Positions 18,149 to 40,475 of a stretch of DNA of 64,000 nucleotides are shown piece after piece (positions within the stretch are counted from its first letter, which is position 1; every line of letters starts with the position of its first letter). The stretch lies in the NCBI GenBank assembly GCA_963693365.1, contig CAVNZM010000009.1, forward strand, positions 1,984,001-2,048,000, read 5' to 3'. Both the position numbers and the translations under genes were made by a program. The notes under the pieces are model-generated. The model was not told where the DNA came from and made no database searches. It saw only the letters and a program-made list of their open reading frames with translations. The DNA comes from Amoebidium appalachense (Eukaryota; Ichthyosporea).

Positions 18149-19578
18149 CACATGTGCACACACACAAAAACACAGTATCACGCGCACAGAGGCAATTCGT
18201 TAATTGCAGTAACTATATTGACAGACGGCCGTTGTACATATGTTCGCCTCGTTGAAATCGCATATGGCCTCAAGCTGCATGCGCAGCTTCTAACCGCGAG
18301 GTGCACACACCTCACACGTCGCTCTAAAATTCCCATGATTGCGTGTTTGTTTCTTGCGGATCCCGTGGAATTTGCTCATTAGCAAGAGTGAGTGCGGCTG
18401 GATTTATCGAGTTTCGACATGTCTAAATTTGGCACGCGCACAAAGGGATGAGGCAGAATGCGTGTGTAATCACAATGGCTGCAGCGTTGGGCCAACCCCC
18501 ACGTCCACAGCAATGCCTCTGTGCATGCTTAGGTGTGTCCGTGCACGGGTTGGTGCATGCATGTAAACATGTGCATGTGTGTGTGTGTTATGCCACGGTG
18601 TGTACTCCGGATATGACAGACTGTGTGTGTAATTTCACGTACGCGCCTTGTTTGTGCATGTTCGTAAATGTGAATATTGCAAATGCTGTACACATCATCT
18701 AAGTGCAAGCACAAGCGTGTGTTACAGTAGAATCATGTGCGAATGCACATGCTTCGCGCGCGATCGCATGTGCCCTCAGGCACATCCATGTCAATTGTAA
18801 ATAGGCGGTACATTTTTATGTTTTTATTATTTTTTTTATTACTTTTTCATTTCGTAGTACATGCAGAATATTCTACGAAAAACAAATCGAAACAGACAAG
18901 AAAACAGAAACTAGAGTAATATAATATGGCGCAAGGTGTGAATCAAACCATCTCACATACTGTGCCACATGCAAACACGGTTGTTAGTTTTTTTCCTCCC
19001 TAACTTGGCACAACATTACAAATTTATTTTCTTTTTTTTTCATGCAGCCAAGCTCCGAATGGTTATAACAATCATGCACAAACCCTGCACAACTCTCCTC
19101 GCACAAGTATTTGCCTGAGCAAGAAACAAAAGCATGAACTTGAATCAATGTAATTACGTTTGTATTATCTCCCTTGGCACCCCCCGAATCAACAGAGAGG
19201 GGCTAAATGTAAATGCGTGTGCACGCACCAAGTAGGGCAGTGGTTTGATCTGAAAGCAGTTTTCATTAAGAGAAACACAGAAACTCGGCTTCTATTGGGC
19301 TTTCATGTGTAGACGAGTGTACGCAGGTGTAACGTGATTGTGTGTGTTTGTGTGTGCGTGCGTGTGTGTGCTCGTCTGTGTGATTGTGTGTGCGTTCATG
19401 CATGGAAACACACGTCCGGCCCAGTGTGTCCAAATGCACACCTGCGCACCCATGTGCAAGGGGTAGTGAGTTTCGATACATTCTCGTAACTTCAAAACCA
19501 TCCACTCAAGGCACCCCTTTCCCCGTGTTGATGTAAAAATATCACATAAACGGCCCGGAGAAGTTCTGCAGGATGCCT
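15667..19578. other. Intergenic region, poly(C)-rich then AT-richer
   Basis: No gene recognised. Poly(C) blocks lie at 15890-15930, 16109-16142, 16400-16508, 16620-16702 and 17476-17634; (AC)n lies at 18020-18068. Unique islands at 16740-17050, 17290-17450, 18180-18720 and 18900-19500 contain short frames without recognisable domains. The part near 18780-19170 is AT-rich. Confidence 0.5.
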
Positions 19579-19662
19579 TTAATCGATCTCATCGATTTCC
19601 ATGATCCCGTCTGCTTGCTGCGGAATGGGCTGCAAACAGAACTATTCAGAACAAGCCAAGCC

Positions 19663-19698
<36 letters not shown>

Positions 19699-20114
19699 AC
19701 CACACACACACACACAAAAAAAAACAAAAAAAAAACAAAAAAAACAAAAAAAAAAACAAAAAAAACATGCACACCTCCTCCCAACACACCCAACCACCAA
19801 TCCACACACTTCCCCCGAACACACACACACACACACAAATATACCTCCCAACACATGCACAACCAACCACACAAACCCCCCACCGCCTCCCCCCAACACA
19901 CACCCACCCACCCACATACCCACCCGTTCCCCCACCCACCCACCCCCAAGCCTCCCGAAACCAGCACCCCCTTTCCCTTCACCACCCGGTTTCTGTCCCC
20001 CTCAACCATGGCCACCTACCCCAAGCTTTTTGCTCAAAAAAATAAAACATCCCCACCGGCGTGTGACTCATAGGTACCCCTTTGTGCACTAGAGCCAAAG
20101 ATGACCACAGTGCA

Positions 20115-20166
<52 letters not shown>

Positions 20167-20187
20167 CGCGCGATTCGGCGGCGGCGC

Positions 20188-20220
<33 letters not shown>

Positions 20221-20522
20221 GGATGCGCCATAGAGTACAAAGTACACATGCACAATGGACAACACAATGCAGAGTGCAAACTACACACAGAGTATTTGTG
20301 AGGGGGTTATGGGGTACCTCTGGAGCAGAGAGGACCAGGGAGTCGTCTGGGATGACACCGCTCTGCAGAATGGCCTCCAGCCGCCTGACCTCGTCAAGGG
20401 ACTTGGCCCGTGCAATCGCATCCTGAGACAACCAATGGCGGTGAGTATCCATGCACCTTATATGGCAACCCCCCCCCCCCCTCCCCCCGCCAAAACAAAC
20501 AAACAAACAAAAAAAAAAAAAG

Positions 20523-20561
<39 letters not shown>

Positions 20562-20785
20562 ACAAGCGGAAAAAAGGAATCGAAATAGTACTAAGTACAA
20601 GACAGGGTGAAGGAGTGAAGGGGGGAAGGCAACGGGGCGGCAAGGGATGGGGTGGAATGTGTTATAGAGTACGTACTATAAATTGGACGCACAACCCTGC
20701 AGAGTGTGCAAAAAAGAGCACGAACCAAAGAGGGAGACAGAAAGAGAGAGGGGGAGGTGAGAGAGAGAGCGAGGGAGCGAGAGAC

Positions 20786-20825
<40 letters not shown>

Positions 20826-21513
20826 TGTGTGTGTGTGTGGGTGTGTGTGTGTGGTGGCGGTGGTGGTGGTGGGGGAAGCGCGCTACAGCACGAATACTAC
20901 ACATTCCTGACGGACCACTCAACACAGGTTCTGTAAAAAAAGAGTACAGAGCACATATCATAAGCAGAGCCCATCCTCACTGGAAAGGCCAACCCCCAAA
21001 CACATTCAAGAAAAAAAAGAAAATAAACCACGACATATCACCAAACACCCACCTTGATTCTTTGGATCTGCTCGTTGGTCAGTCCGTTTGCTGTGCGCTG
21101 GTCCCTGTCCTCCTCACTCACCGTCTCTCCTCTGACTGCCGGCAGGCCCTCACCCGGTGTGAAAGTTTTTGCCTTTTTGGCCTCCATGCTGCCTCCCGGC
21201 CCAAACAGCCGGGCTGCTTCCTCTCTCTCCTGCGTGAGTGTGTGCGTGTGTGTGTGTGTGTTTTCCCCCCGTGTTAGAATCACCCCCCACCCCGTGGATA
21301 GTCTTTTTTCGTGTTTTAGAATTGCCCCACATCCCCTGCCAAGCTATGTGGCACCACCGATTGGAGCAACCGAGAGCTTTCGTTTGAATATATAGGCAAA
21401 TCAAATGCAAGCAAGAAATTCATGTCTGGCCAAAGAATTTCTGTTTTGGGAATGCCCTCTACACTCCCCCTCTCCATTTCATCAAACCCCCCTCCCGAAC
21501 CACACACATCACA

Positions 21514-21551
<38 letters not shown>

Positions 21552-21801
21552 ACAAACACACCTGCCCACTCGCCCACTCATCCACACCCGACCCACACCC
21601 ACCCACCCACCCACCCACCCATCACCCACCCACACCGACCCACCCATCCACGGGTTTTCACGCACCTTTTGCTTGACCTTTCTGAAGTCCAGCAGGGTGA
21701 CGGAGGGAATCAGGTACACGATGTACTCGCGGTAGTTCTTGCGGGTCGTCACGGGATTGCGCAGGAGCGTCAACCGTTTGAGCTGCTTGCAGCCGGCAAG
21801 G

Positions 21802-21888
<87 letters not shown>

Positions 21889-22031
21889 GGAGGGGGAAGG
21901 GGGGGGGGGTGTCCGGGGGTCATGCATCAGTAACCGGTGGCAGAGGTTGGCATGGCTGTCCCTCTGTATGTGTCCGGACCCCTGTCTCACTCCATCCTGC
22001 CTGCCTGCCTCCCCTCTTCCCCCCCCCCCCC

Positions 22032-22081
<50 letters not shown>

Positions 22082-23086
22082 CCTTTGTCTCTCCTTTTCT
22101 CCCTCCCTTTGCACGTGCGTGATCCATCCAAGGTCATCCAGAAACAAACACACAATGAGTGCAAGAGCTGGGGTGCAGCACCATGCACACCGCATGGACA
22201 AACACAGCATGACCTCGCAGTAGGTCCCTAACTAAATAACGTGGTGTGTAGTGACCTTTATGCATGCAAGAGCCCCCCCATGACCCATGTGTGTGTGTCC
22301 ATCTGTGTGTGTATGTTTGTATGTGCTTGCATGTGTACCTGTGTGCTTGCGTGGGCGCGTGTGCGTGTCTCAATGCTTGTGTGTGTGTGTGTGTGTGTGT
22401 GTTTTCGTGGTCTAAAAAGTGTCCATGTTCTCTTTCAGGTCCGCTCAGCCATCAGAACTGCAGAGATCACATGAATCCCTGAAAACCAACCACAGACACA
22501 CACACACAAAAAAAAAAATCACCCTGAAGCACAAAACACACACACACACACACACACACCCCCACCCCCACACCCACCCGCCCGCCCCGCCAACCCATCC
22601 ACACACACATACACCCATCCACACACACCCACCCACCTTTCAATGTCTGTAAACTCCGACACATTGTTATTTGTGAGGATCAACTCCTCGAGATTGGGCA
22701 GATACTCGTGTATGTTTAACCCCACCCGCGCGACCCTGTTGTTGTTCAGAAATATGCACTTTAGCCGCTTGAGCTGTGGAAATCCGTCCAGTCGGGTGAT
22801 GTCGTTGTCACTGAGGTCGATCGTGTCGAATTGATCCTGCGGAGAGAAAGAGAGTGTGAATGCTTGCCAGAGGAGGAGGAGGGGGGGGGGGGGGGGGGGG
22901 GAGAGAGAGAGAGAGAGAAGAGAGAGAGAGATCTAGAGATCTAGCGAGAGAGAGAGTGTGTATGGGTGTGTGTGTGTGTGTGTGTGTTAGGGGCGAGGTA
23001 GCGAAAGCTCCCAAGAAAAGAGATCGTGAGAGCAAAAGATACGGAGACAGAGAGACAGAGACAGAGACAGAGACAGAGACAGAGAC

Positions 23087-23151
<65 letters not shown>

Positions 23152-23735
23152 GAGGGCGAGGAGAGAATCTCCGAGAGATCGCAGGGGAGGGGAGTAGGGG
23201 GGAAGAGCGAGAGCGAGAGCGAGATGTATTCGTATCCGTCTACTCCCAAGAATATTCTCTATGGGCATACTCGTTTTTTAACCTGCAAGAGCAATACGGA
23301 CAATTCAGGCAAAAAAAGAAGACCAAAATAAACGAGTCGATATACGGATATTTACAGAGGGTCACCATTTTGCCAAAGGTATGCGAATCAATCATCAGTG
23401 GTGGTAGTCGTGGTGTATGTGTGCGCACGGGTGAGTGAGTAAGTGAGCGAGTGTGTGTGTGTGTGTGCGCGCGTGTGAATAAGTGAATGTGTGAGCAGAC
23501 GTGTGTACATGTGTGCGTGTGTGCGTGCGCGTGCGGTGTGTGCGTGCGCGCATGTGTGTATGAATGAGCAACTGAGTCAGCGAGCCAGCATGTGTGTCTG
23601 TGTGGAAAGGGGAGAGGGGCTTGGAAGGCACATACCAGTGTGGCACCCAAATTCTCTATCGTTGGTATCTTGTTCCCTGCATGAAGTCATCAATCGTCAG
23701 TCATGGTCACAGATATCAGTCTCCCCATATTCAGC

Positions 23736-23776
<41 letters not shown>

Positions 23777-24831
23777 ACCACCCACCCGAGGGTACTCTCA
23801 CGGGGCAGATTACCCCCAACACAATCCCAAATTCGATCAGCAATGCATTGAAATCACTCCCAGAAAGCCAGTTGAGACGTATTCTCGCCGAATGTCATCA
23901 AAAACATAGCAGCCTGACTAATTCAGCCTAAACGACCACTCAGACTACTCCCCCCCACCCCCTCCTCCCCTCCCCCGCGCACATACACATACTCCAACCT
24001 TTCACGCTTCCGTGCCCCCCACACACGGACAAGCACAAACCTACGCCACTACGCTGCAAAAAACATGAATTCAAACAAACGTGGCCAGGCCGGCAACAGA
24101 GCACACAGTGTTAAGTTCTCGGGTTTAGAGTGTAGGCCAACTTCGCTCCCGCCCATCCACATCATTCCCGGCTCTCCCATATGCTTCAGCCCAAGTGCCC
24201 TCCCCCCCAAACACACACAGCACCAATACCCCACACGCGCATACACACACACACACACAAACACACACACAAACACATACACACACAAACACACATACAC
24301 ATACACACATACACACAAACACATGCGCACGCACACGCACGCACACACATGCACGTACGCACACATGCACACACACACCGGATGCACATACTCAGCCTAA
24401 ACAGATACAGGGCTGCCTTTAGCAACCAGCAACATCCAACACCTTACGCCTTCCAACCCCCTCCCCCTCCCCCCCATGCACGCACACGAACAAACACACC
24501 TCCATCAACCCCCTGCTTCTTGTCCGTCAATACTACCCACCCACCCACCTACAAATGCCAGCACACCCACCCACACCCCCACCAACCACTAACCCGCGCG
24601 CCCACGACACCTGAACACATGCACCCACCCTACCTCCCATCCCCACCCACACAGCACCCACCTGCACCCCCCCCCCCCCCCCAAAAAAAACCCCCACCCA
24701 CGCCCACCCACCCACACCCACACGCACACACGTACACACACACACGTACCCCTCAGGTCCAGCTCTCTGTCCTTAAGTGTGTTGAGAAACTGGGGTGACC
24801 TCTGTATCAGCTCGGCAGTCAGGCGCACCAT
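19579..24831 (-). CDS. SNRPA1: U2 small nuclear ribonucleoprotein A' (7 exons, complete)
   Basis: Spliceosome component: with U2B'' it binds stem-loop IV of U2 snRNA. Minus-strand exons are 24831-24750, 23676-23636, 22836-22637, 21801-21666, 21229-21053, 20422-20318 and 19629-19579 (stop TAA). Phases match at every junction and give 263 aa, close to the usual length of about 255. The start [11 protein letters not shown] and RELDLRG match the family N terminus. [41 protein letters not shown] and [11 protein letters not shown] are the leucine-rich repeats. [20 protein letters not shown] and LLDFRKVK form the C-terminal cap. [12 protein letters not shown] and [16 protein letters not shown] are the conserved tail. 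The protein ends in an acidic MEIDEID. Several introns hold long (TG)n on the plus strand. Exon 4's acceptor is the end of a (CA)n array. Confidence 0.95.
20215..20290 (+). repeat. Poly(G)-bordered dispersed repeat, 5' part
   Basis: After a G tract, TTGGATGCGCCATAGAGTAC is followed by AAGTACACATGCAC and AACACAATGCAGAGTGCAAA. It matches the 5' part of the family seen at 53818, 59256 and 60530. It lies in the last intron of the U2A' gene, antisense to it. Confidence 0.5.
20885..20985 (+). repeat. Poly(G)-bordered dispersed repeat, 3' part
   Basis: Ends TCATAAGCAGAGCCCATCCTC, identical or nearly so to the 3' end at 53918-53939 and 59360-59381. It lies in a U2A' intron, downstream of a (GA)n/(GT)n tract. 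Confidence 0.5.
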
Positions 24832-24889
24832 CTTGGAAGGGGTGTGTGCTCAGAGAGCTGCACGGTGTGTGATATCTGAGGGGGGTTTT

Positions 24890-24920
<31 letters not shown>

Positions 24921-24940
24921 GAGGGGGGAGGGCGGGGGGT

Positions 24941-24994
<54 letters not shown>

Positions 24995-25322
24995 GGGGGG
25001 GGGGGGAAGAGGGGAGGGGGTTGGCAGGGGGGAGGGGGGGGGGGGGGGGGTTGAAGAGTTAGGATGTGCAACATCTTCGGTACATAGAAGGAAGTATCAT
25101 TCAAACAAACAAAACAAAAAAGAATCGAAACGGGGACAAGGAGGAGGAGGAGGGGGCGGGGGGGGGGGGTCTGTAAACCAAACAGTGTGTGTTCAGCCGG
25201 TGAGATAAAGACAAAGAACGATAGGCAAGGTGCAGAGGATGAAATCACCTGATATTGACTAAAGGTTGTGTGACCATGTGCACCTTCACGCGTGTACGTG
25301 TGCACATGCATGCTTCGCGCAT

Positions 25323-25383
<61 letters not shown>

Positions 25384-28300
25384 CGCGCGCGCGCGTGTGT
25401 GTGCGTGCGCGCGTGGGCGCTAGTGTCTGACCTGAACATGTCTCGAAAACTGGGGTAAGTCAAGCATGTGGTACGCAGCAGGTAGTACATTTATACAGCT
25501 AGGAGGCGTTTTCTTTCTTTCTTTCTTTCTTTTTCTTTTTCTTTGAAAGGGGGGGGGGGGGGGGGGATAAATTCAATGTGTGGAGCCGAAAACATCCTTA
25601 AAAGATAACGATCCAGACTTCATTGTGCGGAAAAGGGGGGGGGGGGGGGGGGGGGGGAGGGGCGCAGGAGAGCGGAAGGGATGTGTGTGTGTGTGCGCGC
25701 GCGCGCGCGCGTGTGTGCATGCACATGTGTGAGTGTGCACGGGCGCACATGTGTGTGTGTGTGTGTGTGTTGGGCAGAGGGGGGAGGGGGGAAGGGGGGG
25801 GGGGGGGGGGGGGGAGGGATTCTGGAAGCTTTACACAGCACACAAAACGAGTTCAGGATTTAACCCAAAAAAGCAGTTCACACAGACACACACCCAATGG
25901 ATCTGTGTACGTAGGGGCAAACGAACACACAAAAAGAGAGCAAACAATACAACGAGCAAATGGGAAAGGGGAAGAGAGGGAGAACGAGGTAAACAGCATG
26001 TACAGAGGAGCATAATCAAAGAACCATATTAAGACACAACCCACACACACACACACACACACACACGTCCGCATGAACGCACGCACGCACACACGCAACA
26101 CACACACACACACACACACAAACGTACCTGTACATGCACACCACACCACACACACACACACACATCATACATCTGGAAAACATATAGAAGGGGGCTCGGA
26201 AAAGGCAGACATTCGTTATGGTCATGGTGGTGGTGGTGGTGGTGGTTGCGGGGGGAGGGGGTAACACAAAGTGCACCCGCTACAATAGCACAATGATGCA
26301 CAAGACCAAGCAACATTAAAACACACACGAAAAAAAAAACACCACATGCAGTGCTCGGGTGATGGGGGATGGTGGGACATGCACTGTTGGGAGGGGAAGG
26401 CACAGACACTATGCTGCGATCCTTAATAGACAAACCCTTGGTTCACCAAAGTCATGCAGAATCCTCTGCACCCCCCCCTATCCTCTATTCCTGAAGCACC
26501 ACACACGCAAACACATTGCACCTTAACTCAATGTCAAACAGCCTCTCTCAATGCCCGAACACACGTAAACCAGTTCCTGACAGCTCCCCCCCCCCCCGGC
26601 CCCGGTGTAAGAAACAAATAAACAAAGCCAACAGGCGTGCCGTGTCCACAAACAGCTTATCTTTATTGACCCCCCCCCCCCCCCCCCAAAAAAAAAAAAA
26701 AAAAAAAAAAATCAAGGTCTACCATAAAAACAAAGATCAAGCCATAGACACACACATCAGCACAAAAGAACGCGGACAACACCGTCCTTCAGACACACGT
26801 ACACACACACACACGGGTGCGGCTAAGAAAGCACGTATTCACCCGCGCAAAATGCCGAAGCACTAAAAACCAAACCAGCAAGAGGGAAAACAAAGCACCC
26901 AACAAACACATCCGTTTTCTTGTGATATAGCGCGTCCTCGTGTGGACATCAAGCCGAATTGTTGCTGCCTACCCCCCCCCCCCCCCCCCCCTCCCTCCAA
27001 AAAAAAAAAAAAAAAAAAAAAGAAAAGAAGAAAGAAAAAAAAAGGGAAAGGGGGAAAAGTGCAGCACAGCGGTGAAGAAGTGCACATAAGGATAATCCAA
27101 GGAATAGCATAGCAATCATGCACATATCACACACGTACTGGCACACCCATACACAGCCACACACACCACCCAAACACAGTGTTGGAGACCAGGAGTGGCT
27201 GATGGAGACAAGGAGAAGCAGACGTAATCTGTAAGTGAAACACTTCGCGCACAGACACCCAACCGCAGCCCTATAAGTGTATACACCCAAATAAAACAGC
27301 CCCCCCCACACCCATAAGGGGAAACATACATACATACACTTAATCGAAGTCCTTCCCCCCCCCCCCCCAAACCTTTCCTTCTAAGCCCCCCCCCCCCCCT
27401 CCCCCCCCTCCACCTCCGACCCCCCCCCCCCCCCCCTCCCCTTAGCATCCTTTCCCTCCCCAAAACCCCCACACACCCTTACATAGAAACCCACACACGC
27501 AGAGTTGTCACATCCGTCATATGCCACTATGACCCAAATCAATAGCACCCAACCAATATTTCTAATTGGTTGCACACTTGGACCACATACATGCTTGCAC
27601 TCGTGAATCCCCTCCCCCCACCCCTCCCCCCCTCCCCACATGCACACAGACACGCACATACAACCACCACCCTCGTTTCCCCACCCCCAAAAAGCATATA
27701 TACAGAAGCACAGAAAGACCATGCACAGCCACGTGCAGGGTAGTGAAACCCAGCATGTGCTACACAACCCAGCCTCGTACAACAAACCCACCTTTGTTGG
27801 TCGGACGACTATCCTTCAATCCAAATGTCCAGAACCTGCGCCGGCACAACGGCTAACAAAAAAGAATAACTTCGTTATCAGAGCAGCATGTAACAAAATT
27901 CTTGAAATCTATATGCCCAACCTAAGTGGTGAAAAAAATGAGGTTGCACCTGTAATGAAGATGCGCCTCCCTCCCGGCACGCCTGCAAACGATGGGGAAA
28001 AAAACCTATGAAAAATAGCCACGTCGGGAAAAAAGAAGCCTATCAAACACCCTCTTGAGCTGCTGCTACAAAAAACATGTAACATTCCCCTGCAAAAGTG
28101 TGTGTGACAAAGCTGCTCTCCCTCCCTTTCTGGCTGACTTCACTTGAAAAGAAAAATGGCGGCAACTGCAAAGTTACACATGTGACTTGCCGGGTCGGGT
28201 CGGGTTCTAAAACGGTTAATGCGAATGATTCGAAAACAGGGGTGAGTCGACCCGATCTGCCTGTCTGCGCCGCACGTGATGATACAACACTCACGCAACT

Positions 28301-28640
28301 CATGTAGAGCCCTTTGGTAATACATATCGTTATCTCTCTCCAATTCAAACAATAATTGAAACTAAAAAACCGCATAGTTCCTAGCTATCACACTGGCCCA
28401 TGAATGCCTGTGAGTTGCGCTTTATGTTGATACCTCCCGAATAAGGAAATAGAAAGACGATATCCATTGGCCTTCTTGATAGCCAATAGTAATGAGTGGT
28501 TCTCGCCGCAAAAATCTAAAAATACAACAAAAATTAGAAAAGTTTAATAATACCATTAAAGCATTTAAAGTTACATTTTACAACTACACTGGTCTTTGAG
28601 GTTGCGCTAATATCATGCACATGGTAAATTCATGGATGGA
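24832..28640. other. Intergenic region, mostly simple sequence, no recognised gene
   Basis: Poly(G) tracts at 24898-25050, 25550-25566, 25636-25658 and 25798-25814, (GT)n/(GC)n at 25326-25400 and poly(C) tracts at 26670-26687, 26972-26991 and 27353-27435 dominate. A repeat-poor stretch at about 27700-28640 includes a plus frame ending at 28011 (KKNNFVIRAACNKILEIYMP) and weak CCAAT motifs near 28465-28490. I cannot assign any of this to a gene. Confidence 0.5.
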
Positions 28641-30343
28641 TCCTAAATATCATGTTTAGTGACTTTCGTAAAAACAATTCATGTTATGTTCAAATAATGG
28701 CACTGCACGATTCTATGCAAGTTGGTGCACAATATGTTGGCTTTATTGATTGGAAAACTGCTTACGATTCTGTCTCCCCTGGTCTCCTATGGGAAAAGCT
28801 TGCTGCACGGGGTGTACCACACTGCATTGGTGTTCTGTTAGAAGCACTCTTGTCTCAAACCTATGGTAGAGCTGTGGTTAATGGGCATCTTTCATATGGT
28901 TTTGCTCGTACTAGAGGTCTCTTGCAGGGTTCATTGCTTAGCCCCTTTTTGTTTAACCTATTTATAGATGATTTGGCTGTCAAGATTTACGCCGAAAACG
29001 ATGACCCTATTAATAACTTTCCGCCTGCACTTCTCTATGCTGATGATCTGTCCCTCCTTGCCCGTACCCCTAGACGCCTGCAAAGATTGTTCGATGTAGT
29101 GTCAGAGTGGTGCAAGGCAAACCTTATGATCCTTAACATAGACAAATGTGGTGTTCTTGTACCTGATATAGCTAACAATTTACACACATTTACATTATCA
29201 TCTAAACCTGTACCTATAGTTCCAGAATACAAATATCTTGGTGTTCCGGTTGATTCTGTTGGTGTTATGTTTCCCCATATGGTCGAAAAGAGGGTAGAGT
29301 TGGCTCGTAAGCGGTTAGCTTTCTTCTCGGCTAATATTTTTAAAGACACACCCCTCCATCCTTCTATTAGACTTACATTTATTCGCACTTTTGTCTTCCC
29401 GGCATGTGAATATGGTTTACCCCTTCTCGCCGCTTGGATCAAGAAAGAGAGAACTAGAGCGCTTAAACCCTTGGCAAATTTCCTTGAAGCAGAAGTTGCC
29501 TCCTTTCTATGTAACAACTGTTGTAAACCTGGGCCTGTAACGCTCTCGATATATGGTCTGGTCCCAATAGCTGCTAGAGTATCCTATCTCGCGCTGAAAT
29601 TCAATAAGCACATAAGCCGCTTAAAGAAGTATTTGCCCTCCCACCCTCTCTTCTCTATCCGACCTGTCCCCTCCTCACCTCTCCCCTCTTTCCTCCCCTC
29701 TCTCTCCCCTTCTCCCCTGGGCACAAATACAAATAAACCCCGCAATAGTGTGTGTGTGACTTTGGACTGCCACTTACTTATTAATTAAACATGTACACAA
29801 TCACAAGATAATCACGCAATATAACAAATGGAAAAAGATACCACACGACACTAGACCCGATGAAAGCATACACCTTGAAAAACTAAGCCTTATGTCTCGT
29901 TTTATATATACTGACCGCCTCAACCATATTGCCAAATATGGCACTCGCAAGTGTATAACACCTAAATACATATTACCTTCCTGTAGAACTGGTCTTTCTC
30001 TAGCTGATGGTATTATTGATCAATTACCACGCTTTTACTGTACACGTGCTATACAGTGGAGATCTAATAAGTATAAGGTGGCATCATTTGCATGCCCAAA
30101 CAACACACACACACACCAGTTTAACCGGTCATGTATCGCCAAATGTAGTTTGATAGACCACATAATACCGCAACACACACACGTCACATTCACAACAGAC
30201 ACCCAGAAAGATAGCCTACCTGTAAATTACAACATCCTTGATTTTATACTAAACACGCGTAACTACGACCTGTTTATTAGATGTATTGATTGGCTTGAGA
30301 AACACATCACTACAAAATTATAGCGCACGCGCACACACACACA

Positions 30344-30396
<53 letters not shown>

Positions 30397-30452
30397 CCAG
30401 CTGATACCGAGTGTCCCGAGGGGAGCCCCTTTAAAAAAAAAAAAAAAAAAAA

Positions 30453-30495
<43 letters not shown>

Positions 30496-30718
30496 AAAAA
30501 AAAAAAAAAAAAAAAATAAAAAACGGGGAACCCCAACTAATTGATTTCTCCTTGTAGTCTTTATGGTGTCTCGTAGAGAAAGTAAACCCTGATATATAGT
30601 CACCACCCGACATCTATGTACGTGATCATGATATACCGCTGAGGGGATATTCCGAGCAAACCCCCCCCCCCCCTACCTGAGACTGGTTCTCTTTGCCTCG
30701 AGTAAACAGCGTAAACCC
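28640..30718 (+). mobile_element. LINE-type non-LTR retrotransposon, copy 1 (5'-truncated, broken)
   Basis: Contains a reverse transcriptase frame, a C-terminal frame, an (AC)n tract and a 3' module. The module reads CAGCTGATACCGAGTGTCCC, then GGGGAGCCCC, a long A-rich tract, ACGGGGAACCCC, and about 180 bp of unique sequence ending AGCGTAAACCC. This module recurs in inverted orientation at 51835-52509, which fixes the 3' end at about 30718. The 5' end is uncertain because the RT already starts near its fingers motif (FRKNNSC). No target duplication was found for this copy. It lies on the same strand as, and about 350 bp upstream of, the DHRS12-like gene. Confidence 0.8.
28652..30323 (+). pseudogene. 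Reverse transcriptase of LINE copy 1, frameshifted
   Basis: Frame 28652-29788 has RT motifs in order: FRKNNSC, GFIDWKTAYDSV, RTRGLLQGSLLSPFLFNLFI, the catalytic ALLYADDLSLLAR, and MILNIDKCGVLV followed by YKYLGVPVD. It ends early after a low-complexity P/S stretch and a short (TG)n near 29746-29758. The protein continues in another frame from 29760 to the TAG at 30321-30323 (LLIKHVHNHK, MSRFIYTDRLNHIAKY, and a C-terminal block with CIAKC and HIIPQHTH that could bind zinc). A single frameshift around 29700-29760, perhaps slippage in the (TG)n, explains this. The endonuclease and N terminus are missing. Confidence 0.8.
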
Positions 30719-31065
30719 CTGTGCACTTTTGAGCTGTCAGAGTCTGTTCTGTTTCGTGTGACATGTCACGTACGCGTTCATATGAGCGTCTTGCCTCACC
30801 CGTCCACGTTCTCATAACACATTTTTTTCCCCCTCCACCATTGTTTTTTTCCTCGTCGTGCTTTTATTCTTCCCCCAATATACGCACACCTGAATATCCT
30901 GTCACTTTCGTGTTCACCGATTTTGCTTCAGACAATCTCAGGATCTGCTTGGTGTTAAAGTGACTACAGGACTCGGTGTCACAGCCACTTTTTTTTATTG
31001 CCTGAAAGTGGGACTCTTTTTCTACGCAGAGTAATAAACTTCTTCGCTCTTGGGCCAAAGTTACC

Positions 31066-39184
<8,119 letters not shown>

Positions 39185-40208
39185 CATCTTCCAACGACCT
39201 TATTTGGGTATTTAATGAGTTATGCGACTATATATGGTTATTTTTTGAATGATACGATGGGTGTGAGTGGTATGGGCCGGAGAGCATAGAGTTGAAGATA
39301 TGACATTGTTCAACATGAAATAGTTATTTTTTCCCCTCCCTAATATCTCTCTTCTTGCTTTTTTCCCCTTTTCTTTTTCACTTTTCACTGGTGTCAAGAG
39401 TTTGAGGAGAGTGGATGGCGAGGAATGGGAGTTATATATGTATATTTCACACAAATCGGCAGCAACGGGCTGGGGCTTTGGGGGAGGGGGGAGGGAATCA
39501 TATCGTGGCTGCAGAAAAAATCACCCGAAAACGAAAAGATCGATTTTGCCCATATTAGAAAGGCCGAAAATGTTTCACCACACGGGGTATATGTAGGGTA
39601 TATATAGGATGTGTACGAAAGATTTTTCGACGTAGGAGCTGGGGTCAGTATGTGTATGGGTCTTCAATCTATAAAAGGTGATTTGTCCGTTTGAATGGCT
39701 CAACTGTGGAGTGGGCAAACACTCTTTCTCCCTCCCCTTCACCACTCACACCACCCTCGGAAATGTAAACAACACATACATTAGCCCACCCTTACCCTGC
39801 CCCTTCCCCAGGTTCAATGACAAAACCCACAAAGGAAACGTTTTGTTATCATGATAGAATGGTATTGGGTATAATTCATCACAGCAAGCTGGCTTTTTGA
39901 TTTTGTTTTCTTTGTGTGCACCAAGAATAATTTTTTGGAGTCAGCAGCCTTCGGAATATGGTGTTATATAATATGGACCTGCACAAGTTTTTAATTGGTC
40001 CCTCGAGTTTTCGATCCTGAACGTCTGACTAATTTCACTTTTATCTCATCCTCTTTTCCAGACATCAGACCAGATCCTCTCCATCTCCATATCCCAATTA
40101 TCCTTTCCCTCACAAACACAAGCCCCCCCCCCCCCCCCCCCCCCCCCCCAAACCCCCCCCTGCCCCCCCCCTCCCCCCCCCCCCCCCCCCCCCTCACACA
40201 CGCACACA

Positions 40209-40273
<65 letters not shown>

Positions 40274-40404
40274 CCTCCTCCCCTCTTCCCCTTCTAAACC
40301 CAGCTATATGGGCTTCCCCAAACGGGCACATCACAGAGACATGCCCATGTACGCATGCGTACACACGAACACGTGTGCATATCCACGCAAACAAACACCC
40401 GCAT

Positions 40405-40436
<32 letters not shown>

Positions 40437-40443
40437 CCATATA

Positions 40444-40475
<32 letters not shown>

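Noticed and set aside
25434-25450. ATGTCTCGAAAACTGGG followed by GTAAGT as a first exon
   Set aside because: No downstream exon continues it, and the opposite strand offers an equally good short exon, so neither is supported.
27640-28011. Frame ending in KKNNFVIRAACNKILEIYMPN as a gene
   Set aside because: Its first half is repeat-derived, no splice partners or homology are apparent, and the antisense strand is equally open. It is kept only as an unassigned stretch.
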